Translations under genes and position numbers: made by a program
Notes under the pieces: model-generated
Seen by the model: only the letters and a program-made list of their open reading frames with translations
Databases searched by the model: none
Told to the model about the DNA's origin: nothing
NCBI RefSeq assembly: GCF_014192915.1
Contig: NZ_JACHYN010000010.1
Span: 1 to 64,000, forward strand
DNA: 64,000 bases
DNA from: Azospirillum sp. OGB3
GTDB lineage: Bacteria > Pseudomonadota > Alphaproteobacteria > Azospirillales > Azospirillaceae
Direction: 5' to 3'
Shown: in pieces, positions 8,319-14,712 of the stretch
How positions within the stretch are numbered: position 1 is the stretch's first letter
Layout: each line of letters starts with the position of its first letter

Positions 8319-10295
8319 TCATCGGGGCCGGCTCGCGACGCGTGGGGCGGCGGCGCCCAGCGGTCCACACGCGTTGCGTTTCGTGCAGGACTCATCCCAG
8401 TGGAGGAGAAGGATGCGGCGCACCTCCTCGATCGTGCGCGGATCGGATTGCGTCGAGTGGCCGGAACGCACGACATATTCGGACTCGACCCCGTCGATGT
8501 GGGCGCTCCGGTACTCCACGACGCCATCGTCGCCGGTTTCGACCGGCCCGTCGCCGCGCACGGCGATGATCGAGTGCGCCTTGACCCCTTCGGCGATGGG
8601 CGTGCGCGCCAAGGTCTGGACCAGCAGGCTGCCTGGGGTCATGGCATGGACGCTTCCGAACCCCGTCTGTCCGGCAAGCGTGGTGCTGGCGTCGTCCAGC
8701 CGGCCGATTTCCAAGCTCGCGCTCAGGAGGCGCCCCGGCAATCGCACGAGGCTTGCGACCAGATGGCTGATGCGGTTGCCGGCGACGTAGCTGCCGCCGT
8801 GCGGCGTGGCGATGAAGACGAGTCGCTTGACCGACGGAACCGGCTTCACGAACAAGGCGTGTGTCAGCAGGTCGCGCGTTTCCGGGTCGAGCTGAAGCTG
8901 GTCCGGCGGCTTGTGGAACGCCGCATTCCACAGGCGGGCACCCGTGTTCACCGCCGTCATCTTGGTCAGCAGGCCGCCCTGGCTGTGCCCGATGACGACC
9001 ATCTCGTGCAGCGCCGGTTCCCGTCCGGACGGGTCCAGGGTGGACACAGCCTCCTGCAGCGCGTCGCGCAACAGCAGGGCGGAATAGGGAACGGGATTGC
9101 CCGTCTCGTAACTGAAGAACCAGAACTGGAAGCGGTCGCGGATGCGGGGGTCGCTTCTCAGATCGTTCAGCATCTCGGCCCAGCGCACCGGGCTCGACGC
9201 CGTCCCGTGGACGAAGACGACGGGAATGCGGCCGGACCGGTAGGGTTCCATCGCGACGAGGCGGGACGGCATCTTGTCCAGCAGGCCGCCGCGCAGGAAG
9301 CCGCCGAACTCGAATTCCCAGACCGGCATGCCGTCCAGCATATAGGCCAGCGTGGCGGTGTGCTCGACCTCCAGCGGCACCGGCTGGCGGTCGATCAGCA
9401 CCGTTTCGGTTTCGGACGAGGGGTAGAGTTCGAGTTGCGCGCGCACCTGCCCGTTCGAGAGCTGGCGCCGGGGATCGGGGATGCGCAGCAGAGCGGTCAC
9501 GGGCGTCTTGACGCGTGGGGCGACCTGGAAGCCCTTCGCCAGGGTGCCCTGCGTGGTTCCCGCCGCCAAGGGGGCACCGATGCCGGGTTGGCGATAGCGG
9601 GCGTCGAGGCCATGAACCTCCAGCTCGGCAACCGGAAAGAAACCCGTCAACTGGCGCCCGCCCCACGCCAGTTCCCGGGGATCGAGGGCGACATCCAACT
9701 CACCGAACGGGAGCGGGTGGCGCGCCTCCCGGATGGCGATGCCGGTTCCGCCCTCCGTCGCCAGCCCGGATGTCAGGCCACGGTTGTACAGGTCGGTGGC
9801 AAGCCGGAACCGGGGATCATAGGGGCTGGGCGGCTGGTCCATGCCCCCCGGGAAGAGAAAGGCGTAGGCGTAGAGGGCGGACGCCAGATAATAGGGTGGG
9901 CCGCCCCGATCCTCGGCGTGCAGGAACGACATCTCGGCCAGGGCGAAGATCTCGTCGGCGCCGCCATGCCCCTGCACGATCACCGCGCGGAGGTCGGCCA
10001 TGGCGTTTTCCGGCTGCACCAGGAAGCGATCCACCAGGGACCACCGGCGCAGCACATTGTGGGTCGGATCGCTGAGGGCGTGCGCCGACAGGACATTGTG
10101 CGTGAGCTGCCGATGGACGGTGACGTGGTCCACGCGCTCGACACTGACCGCCGACGCGCAACCCTCGGCAAGGAGCGTCGCGGCCAGCAGGACCGCGACG
10201 GTGACGCCTCCCGGAAAAGGCGGGCGCCTCTTCCGGCAGCCTTTCGTGCCGCCCATCGCCATCGGCCGGGCATCTTGGATTGCGTGCACTCCCAT
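8319..10295 (-). CDS. Lipoprotein alpha/beta hydrolase (lipase-like)
   Basis: This 658-residue protein has a long N-terminus, then a hydrophobic signal (VTVAVLLAATLLAEGC) with a lipobox LAEGC, so it should be a lipoprotein. An uncharacterised N-terminal region of about 300 residues precedes an alpha/beta-hydrolase domain with oxyanion block PVVFVHGTASSP and nucleophile GHSQGG (Ser438). IATPHGGSYVAG follows. The architecture suits a membrane-attached lipase/esterase or acyltransferase. The true start may be an internal ATG a few codons in. It follows the secreted protein at 10353 by 57 bases and probably shares its transcript. Confidence 0.88.
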   Translation of the reverse strand: MGVHAIQDARPMAMGGTKGCRKRRPPFPGGVTVAVLLAATLLAEGCASAVSVERVDHVTVHRQLTHNVLSAHALSDPTHNVLRRWSLVDRFLVQPENAMADLRAVIVQGHGGADEIFALAEMSFLHAEDRGGPPYYLASALYAYAFLFPGGMDQPPSPYDPRFRLATDLYNRGLTSGLATEGGTGIAIREARHPLPFGELDVALDPRELAWGGRQLTGFFPVAELEVHGLDARYRQPGIGAPLAAGTTQGTLAKGFQVAPRVKTPVTALLRIPDPRRQLSNGQVRAQLELYPSSETETVLIDRQPVPLEVEHTATLAYMLDGMPVWEFEFGGFLRGGLLDKMPSRLVAMEPYRSGRIPVVFVHGTASSPVRWAEMLNDLRSDPRIRDRFQFWFFSYETGNPVPYSALLLRDALQEAVSTLDPSGREPALHEMVVIGHSQGGLLTKMTAVNTGARLWNAAFHKPPDQLQLDPETRDLLTHALFVKPVPSVKRLVFIATPHGGSYVAGNRISHLVASLVRLPGRLLSASLEIGRLDDASTTLAGQTGFGSVHAMTPGSLLVQTLARTPIAEGVKAHSIIAVRGDGPVETGDDGVVEYRSAHIDGVESEYVVRSGHSTQSDPRTIEEVRRILLLHWDESCTKRNACGPLGAAAPRVASRPR

Positions 10296-10352
10296 GCCCT
10301 CCGCCCGTGCTTTTGGCCCACACCCTTCGAATGCGCTCGCGACGACCGCCGT

Positions 10353-10976
10353 TCAGAACCAGCTCTTGCGCGCCGGCTCGATCGACACCGCAAGAGCCTC
10401 GCTGACGACGGCGGTGATCGTGTCGCCGACCTTCAGCGAGGGGAGCCTCGCCTGACGGGCGGGGTCCGTCACGTTGACGGTGTAGACCTCGCCGCCGTTG
10501 GGATTGACGAGGTCGATGCTGTTCGCACCGAGGTCGATGCCGACGACCAGCCCGCTGAGCCGTGTCACCTGCACACCGATGCCGCCCGGAGCCTCGACCG
10601 GGCGTGCGACCGCCTGCTGGACCTCGTCCTCGGGCACGGGGGTGCCAGGTTGCGACACCATGAAGGCCACGGAGCGGTAGAACTGCGCGTCGACGGTGTC
10701 TCCCACCTTCAGCATCTCCAAGCGCACCGCCGGCCCGGCCATGACGGTGACCGGCGTGCCCGACCGTCCGCCCAACGTGACCTTCCGCTTGTCCGCATCG
10801 ATGCCTGTGATCTTCGCGTGAAGGGTGACGGCGGCACTTTCCGGAATGACGTTGGTCAGAACCGGCCTGCCCTGCGCCGACGCCGGATGCGGAACGGTGA
10901 CCGCCGCCAGGAGCGCGCCGCAGAGAATGCCCACCGCGGTGGCGGTGACCGTTGGCAAGGTTGCACGACGCTTCAT
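10353..10976 (-). CDS. Secreted protein of unknown function
   Basis: A 207-residue protein with a clear Sec signal peptide (MKRRATLPTVTATAVGILCG, cleavage near ASA-QG at about 35). The mature part holds two similar beta-rich OB-like units: HAKITGIDADKRKVTLGG...LEMLKVGDTVDAQFY, and SGLVVGIDLGANSIDLVNPNGGEVYTV...LPSLKVGDTITAVV. The repeated LKVGDT suggests an internal duplication. I know no assigned function. It is first in a two-gene minus-strand operon with the lipoprotein hydrolase. Confidence 0.85.
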   Translation of the reverse strand: MKRRATLPTVTATAVGILCGALLAAVTVPHPASAQGRPVLTNVIPESAAVTLHAKITGIDADKRKVTLGGRSGTPVTVMAGPAVRLEMLKVGDTVDAQFYRSVAFMVSQPGTPVPEDEVQQAVARPVEAPGGIGVQVTRLSGLVVGIDLGANSIDLVNPNGGEVYTVNVTDPARQARLPSLKVGDTITAVVSEALAVSIEPARKSWF

Positions 10977-11086
10977 GCTGTCCTCCTGTGTTGCCCGGCA
11001 TGTGCCGGCGCCGCCTTCGAAGCGCGAAGTTGAAGTGCGGATCCGGGGCTGTCCGGTGTGGTGCGTTGTTGTCCACAGCCAAGTCC

Positions 11087-11131
11087 TGTAGCCCGAGATC
11101 CTCTAGCCCAAGATCCTGTAGCCCGAGACGC
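11087..11131. repeat. Three tandem copies of a 15-bp unit
   Basis: The unit TGTAGCCCGAGATCC occurs three times, with two changes in copy 2 and divergence at the end of copy 3. It sits about 110 bp upstream of the minus-strand secreted protein start at 10976, in the divergent intergenic region. Confidence 0.8.
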
Positions 11132-11253
11132 CGTCTCTGACGAGTATTCTACGGTAGCCTGGATTTCGCTGATCCCTGCCGTTGGACCAGCTGTTCGGAA
11201 CACGCCGAGCCCGGTGACGAGCGTATGCATCGGACGGCTTGCGCGGTTCCGGT

Positions 11254-11275
11254 TACCGTAATGGATGTTACGGTA
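11254..11275. promoter_or_regulatory. Inverted repeat TACCGTAA-N6-TTACGGTA
   Basis: The two 8-base arms are perfect complements separated by 6 bases, giving a 22-bp dyad suited to a dimeric regulator. A further single TACGGTA lies at 11150-11156. The same heptamer occurs at 6933, 14205 and 14480, all intergenic. Both flanking genes (10976 minus, 11523 plus) encode envelope proteins. Confidence 0.55.
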
Positions 11276-11406
11276 GCGTACTTGGCGCAATCACCGTGTT
11301 CAGCCCAACAGGGCTTGACCGGCTCCGGGCGCACCGACAACGCGGGCAGCGATACCGTAGCGGCCTGCATCGACCGTGGCTGCTACTTTCAATGGCTCCG
11401 CTCCAC

Positions 11407-11462
11407 GCGGCTCAATGGCGGCTCAATGACCCCAGGCCTTTCATCAATGGCCTTTCATCAAT
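11407..11462. repeat. Two adjacent tandem duplications (11 bp x2 and 14 bp x2)
   Basis: GCGGCTCAATG is duplicated at 11407-11428 and GGCCTTTCATCAAT at 11435-11462, all copies perfect. They lie in the 5' region of the 11523 gene and precede a third array, at 11481. Confidence 0.85.
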
Positions 11463-11480
11463 GCCGCCGGCGCGGCATCC

Positions 11481-11516
11481 GGGTCAGGAGGCGGGTCGGG
11501 AGGCGGGTCAGGAGGG
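11481..11516 (+). repeat. Triplicated 12-bp unit containing the ribosome-binding site
   Basis: Units GGGTCAGGAGGC, GGGTCGGGAGGC and GGGTCAGGAGGG stand head to tail and end directly against ATG 11517. Each carries an AGGAGG-like Shine-Dalgarno core. The last core is too close for ATG 11517 but well spaced for ATG 11523, which decides the start. Confidence 0.85.
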
Positions 11517-11522
11517 ATGTCG

Positions 11523-12386
11523 ATGAACGGACCCAGGTGGTTGATACGGTCGGCGCTGTGCCCGGTGCTCTGCGCGTGCGCCCTGGTCGGACCGGCATTC
11601 GGGGCCGAGGCGCCGCCATCCGACAGCCCGCCGCAAGCGGTCGAACAGGACGCGCCCGACCAGGACGCGCCCGACGACCCGCCGATCGACGGCGAAGCGA
11701 TGACCGTTCTGACGCGCATGGCCGACACGCTCGCCCAGGCCCAGCGCTTCACCGTGACCATCCGGGCCAGTTACGACGTGGTTCAGGACACGGGCGAGAA
11801 GATCACGTTCGGCGAGCGACGCGCCGTCACCCTGAACCGTCCCGACGGGCTGCGGGTCGAAGCGCAGGAAAGCGACGGGCGGCGGTCGCTGGTGACGTTC
11901 GATGGAAAGGCGATCTCCGTGTTCAATGCGGACGAGAACGTCTATGGCCAGATCGAACGGGCCGGCACGGTGGACGACGCCGTGCGCTATCTCGTCCAGG
12001 ACCTCCGGGTGAGGCTGCCGCTGGCTCTGCTGCTGGTCAGCACCCTGCCGGATGAACTGGAGCGGCGCCTCCAAACGCTCGACTATGTGGAGCGGGACAC
12101 GCTCACGGATGTGCCGACCGATCACCTGGTGGGGCAGACCGAGGATGTCGACTTCCAGATCTGGATCGCCTCCGAAGGCCCGCCTCTGCCGCAGCGCGTG
12201 ACCATCACCTACCAGGGTGACGAGGGCGAGCCGCAATACCGGGCCGACTTCTCCGATTGGAACCTCAACCCGGATGTCCAGCCGGCGCAGCTCGCCTTCC
12301 ATCCTCCGGAAGGCGCGGAACGCATCCCGGTCATGATCCGTGTCCGCCGGACCGCGACCGGCAGTTCGGAAGGAGCGCCGAAATGA
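11523..12386 (+). CDS. Secreted DUF2092-type protein
   Basis: A 287-residue protein with a signal peptide (WLIRSALCPVLCACALVG, cleavage near AFGA-EA at about 28), then an acidic, proline-rich linker. The folded part starts at EAMTVLTRMADTLAQAQRFTV; its FTVTIRASYDVVQDTGEKIT and RPDGLRVEAQ segments match DUF2092 proteins, which have a LolA-like/LppX beta fold. The role may be periplasmic lipid or lipoprotein handling, by fold only. The next gene overlaps its stop (ATGA), so the two are translationally coupled. Confidence 0.82.
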   Translation: MNGPRWLIRSALCPVLCACALVGPAFGAEAPPSDSPPQAVEQDAPDQDAPDDPPIDGEAMTVLTRMADTLAQAQRFTVTIRASYDVVQDTGEKITFGERRAVTLNRPDGLRVEAQESDGRRSLVTFDGKAISVFNADENVYGQIERAGTVDDAVRYLVQDLRVRLPLALLLVSTLPDELERRLQTLDYVERDTLTDVPTDHLVGQTEDVDFQIWIASEGPPLPQRVTITYQGDEGEPQYRADFSDWNLNPDVQPAQLAFHPPEGAERIPVMIRVRRTATGSSEGAPK

Positions 12387-13114
12387 ACACGCCAACTTCA
12401 CGGATTGCCTTTTCCATCGCCGCATCCCTGCTGCTGGTGGTCGGATCGGTCGCGGATGCCTATGCCCGCGGCGGCGGCCGTGGGGGCGGGGGCTTTTCCC
12501 GATCCGGTCCGGCGGCGGGGGGCGGCTTTTCCGCTCAACGATCCACGGCTCAGCGATCCACGGCGGGCGTGGGAGCCCGTCAGGCCGGCGCCACCCAGCG
12601 GTCGAGCCAGCGGACGGCCGCCGCGCAGACCACGTCCCGGCAGTCCGGCGCCACGGAGCGTTCCGCGCAGCGCGCCGAGACGCAGCAGACGCGCACGGAG
12701 GCCCGGGCCGACACGCGCGTATCAGGCCAGCAGGAGCGGACCGAACGGCAGGGGCAACGGCAGCAGGGCCAGACGGAGCGGACGGAAGCCCGCCAGCAGG
12801 GCCAGACCGAACGCACGGAGGCGCGGTCCAACGCCGCGCAGAACATCGCCAACGACTGGGACGGTCATTACTATCATGACGATGATGATGACTGGGGGTG
12901 GGCTCTGGCGGGGGCGGCGGTCGGGGCGACCGCGGGTTACATCGCCGGTGCCGCCACGGCGCGGCCGACCTATGTGACCGTGCTTCCCTGCACGCCCACC
13001 GTCGTGCCCTATGGCGGCGTCAGCTACTACGGCTGCGGAGGAACCTGGTACAACCGCAGCTATGTGGACGGCAGCGTCACCTACGTCACCGTCAGCCCGC
13101 CTCCCGGCTACTGA
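12383..13114 (+). CDS. Secreted low-complexity protein with conserved C-terminal motif
   Basis: A 243-residue protein with signal peptide (FSIAASLLLVVGSVADAYA), then a Gly/Arg stretch and a long Gln/Arg/Thr/Glu region with internal repeats (QRSTAQRSTA, and twice GQTERTEAR). An Asp-rich DWDGHYYHDDDDDW block follows, a glycine-rich hydrophobic hairpin (WALAGAAVGATAGYIAGAA), and a terminal GGTWYNRSYVDGSVTYVTVS PPPGY-type tail. That tail recurs in many uncharacterised proteobacterial envelope proteins. Membrane attachment through the hydrophobic hairpin and metal binding by the Asp block are inferences. Coupled to the preceding DUF2092-type gene by a 4-base overlap. Confidence 0.8.
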   Translation: MNTPTSRIAFSIAASLLLVVGSVADAYARGGGRGGGGFSRSGPAAGGGFSAQRSTAQRSTAGVGARQAGATQRSSQRTAAAQTTSRQSGATERSAQRAETQQTRTEARADTRVSGQQERTERQGQRQQGQTERTEARQQGQTERTEARSNAAQNIANDWDGHYYHDDDDDWGWALAGAAVGATAGYIAGAATARPTYVTVLPCTPTVVPYGGVSYYGCGGTWYNRSYVDGSVTYVTVSPPPGY

Positions 13115-13173
13115 GCGTTTGCAGTGTGGTGATGGCACGGACCGTCGGATCGGTTCGCATTCTCACGGCCTTT

Positions 13174-13217
13174 CGCGACAGCACCAGGGCGGGCGTCTCC
13201 GTCCTGGTGCTGTCGCG
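13174..13217. terminator. Perfect 15-bp hairpin between convergent genes
   Basis: CGCGACAGCACCAGG at 13174-13188 pairs fully with 13203-13217 across a 14-base loop. It lies between the convergent stops at 13114 and 13238, and could terminate transcription from both sides. No long T-tract follows on either strand. Confidence 0.7.
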
Positions 13218-13237
13218 TCGATGAGGCCGCGGCGCGG

Positions 13238-13522
13238 TCATTGAGTGCCGCTTCGCTGGGTGGACCCCTGCTGGACGCCGCGCTGGTAGGCCGAGGCCTC
13301 GGTCCGCTTGTGATAGTCGTAGAGCAGGCCGCCGGCCAAACCGGCGCCCGCGCCGATGGCCGCACCCATGCCGGCGTTGCCGGCTATGGCGCCGATCAGC
13401 GCTCCGCCCGCGGCCCCTCCGGTCGTGCCGGTGAGCGCGCGCTGCTGGGTTGGTGACATGTCGGCGCAAGCCGCGAGGGGAAGCGCGACGACGGCGACGC
13501 GGAGGAACTGTGTGAGTTTCAT
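13238..13522 (-). CDS. Glycine-zipper lipoprotein
   Basis: A 94-residue lipoprotein. The signal MKLTQFLRVAVVALPLAAC ends in the lipobox PLAAC. The core GGAAGGALIGAIAGNAGMGA AIGAG-type region (about residues 36-66) is a glycine-zipper two-helix segment of the YMGG/OmpA-associated type, and a YDYHKRTEASAYQRG tail follows. Such proteins sit in the outer membrane or periplasm and are often stress-induced. An ATG 12 bases upstream (13534) is an alternative start. Distance to the upstream Rap1a-type gene is 71 bases, so they may be cotranscribed. Confidence 0.85.
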   Translation of the reverse strand: MKLTQFLRVAVVALPLAACADMSPTQQRALTGTTGGAAGGALIGAIAGNAGMGAAIGAGAGLAGGLLYDYHKRTEASAYQRGVQQGSTQRSGTQ

Positions 13523-13593
13523 GGTCTTTCCCATCCTGGATGGCCTTTGAACGAAGGCCGTGGACCGCGGCGGAGGAAGCGGATGCCGGCGGA

Positions 13594-13995
13594 TCAGGTG
13601 CGGCAGGGGTAGCGCTGGGACAGGAAGCGGAACAGCCCATCCACCGGCGGCGTGTCCATCAGCCTGGGATTCTGCTTCGCCCAGGAGACGAAAGCGGAAA
13701 CGGCGTCGTTGCGCGATGGCGGAGGCGTCGGCGCGCACACCAGCTGGCGCTTGCCTTCGGCGGCCGCCACGACCTGATGGTATTGATAGGCGCCGACGGC
13801 GAAGCCGTGGCAGAAATGGAGCGCCGCGATGCCGGTCGGGTCGTTCGGCGTGGCTTCGCACAGCCGCACGAGGTCGCCCGTGGTCCGGACCTGAAAATTG
13901 GTTTCCGTGGGGGTCGGCCCCGTCTGCGCGTTCACGGCGGTGATTGCCGTTGCCGACAGGGCGACGGCCAGAGCGACCTTGATTGGGTGTTTCAT
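13594..13995 (-). CDS. Secreted Rap1a/Tai-type protein
   Basis: A 133-residue protein with signal peptide (VALAVALSATAITAVNA). The mature region TGDLVRLCEA...AALHFCHGFAVGAYQYH...LVCAPTPPPSRNDAVSAFVSWA...VDGLFRFLSQRYPC has the four-cysteine pattern of the Rap1a/Tai immunity fold, known from inhibitors of T6SS amidase effectors. No T6SS effector or secretion gene is nearby, so an immunity role is doubtful. Many alphaproteobacterial homologues are orphan like this one. ATG 13995 is chosen because it opens the signal peptide. Confidence 0.85.
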   Translation of the reverse strand: MKHPIKVALAVALSATAITAVNAQTGPTPTETNFQVRTTGDLVRLCEATPNDPTGIAALHFCHGFAVGAYQYHQVVAAAEGKRQLVCAPTPPPSRNDAVSAFVSWAKQNPRLMDTPPVDGLFRFLSQRYPCRT

Positions 13996-14222
13996 GGTTT
14001 GCTCCCAGCGCTTTTTATGGGCGGCTTTTGATGGACGAGGAGACGGCTCCCCGACGAACCGGCTGGTCCGGCGCGCACTCGATGGACAGCCGGTCGGATG
14101 GGCAGCCGGTCGGTGGGGCAGGGTGCGGAGGTCGGGGAAAAGTTTAACTCGCAAAAGTCATCGCCTTGAAAAATAGCACTCGATTAAGCCCCTGCGCAGT
14201 CTGCTACGGTAACGCCCGCCGT

Positions 14223-14246
14223 AACGGCCATGTAGAGACGGCCGTT
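14223..14246. promoter_or_regulatory. Inverted repeat AACGGCC-N10-GGCCGTT
   Basis: The 7-base arms are perfect. TACGGTA lies 11 bases to the left, and the left arm overlaps a GTAACGG sequence. It could be an operator or a small hairpin in the leader of either divergent transcript; no T-tract follows immediately. Confidence 0.4.
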
Positions 14247-14478
14247 CTCCGTTAAAAACAACGGAAAGAACTTGCGCTGTGAGTGATCAATTCAATTAGG
14301 AGCATTTTAGACAATAGTTATTAAACTAACGAGAAATTTAATAAGGCGTCAAGGGTTTGATCCTCATTTAATGTGCAAGAAATCGAAATCCGTTCTTGGG
14401 CGATCCGGCCAAATCTCATGCCGAGAGACCGTGCCCAACCCAATCTCCGGGCATGAACCGACAAGGGAACGTGGCTTG

Positions 14479-14534
14479 ATACGGTAACAAGGCCAACAGT
14501 TGCATGCTTCAACGTGGCGGGTGGCTTGGTGCAG
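14479..14534 (+). promoter_or_regulatory. TACGGTA-containing element, copy B
   Basis: This is the partner of the element at 6932-6987, with the same ordered blocks TACGGTA, GCCAAC, GCTTCAA, GCGGGT and GGTGCAG at identical spacing. It sits 179 bp before ATG 14713. Position relative to a transcription start is unknown. Confidence 0.5.
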
Positions 14535-14576
14535 AGTTCCCCTCCCCGCGTCAAAGCCGGAACCTCGACCCCTTCG

Positions 14577-14606
14577 CCTTCATAAAGGGTCCCTTCATAA
14601 AGGGTC
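14577..14606. repeat. Two perfect 15-bp tandem copies
   Basis: CCTTCATAAAGGGTC is duplicated head to tail in the leader of the 14713 gene. Each unit contains an internal CCTT...AAGG dyad. Confidence 0.85.
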
Positions 14607-14712
14607 GTTGTCCACAGGGCCGGCGTTGCGACGCCTTCGCGGAGGCGAAGAAACCGGTCGGCACAGTGAACGCACAGCCGGCGCATGCGCGTACAGCCAG
14701 AGAGAGCGTGTG

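Larger units (their letters stand above)
13996..14712. other. 717-bp AT-richer divergent intergenic region
   Basis: It separates the Rap1a-type gene (minus) from the 14713 operon (plus). It contains TACGGTA at 14205-14211, a hairpin AACGGCC(N10)GGCCGTT at 14223-14246, an AT-rich core at about 14290-14370, element copy B at 14479-14534 and a 15-bp tandem duplication at 14577-14606. No coding frame is supported. Confidence 0.6.

Noticed and set aside
8400..11033. An 877-codon open frame antisense to the lipoprotein hydrolase
   Set aside because: The minus strand shows a signal peptide, lipobox and GHSQGG motif; the opposite frame has none.
11087..11131. Origin-type iterons in the 15-bp repeats
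   Set aside because: Only three copies, no AT-rich unwinding region or replication initiator gene nearby.
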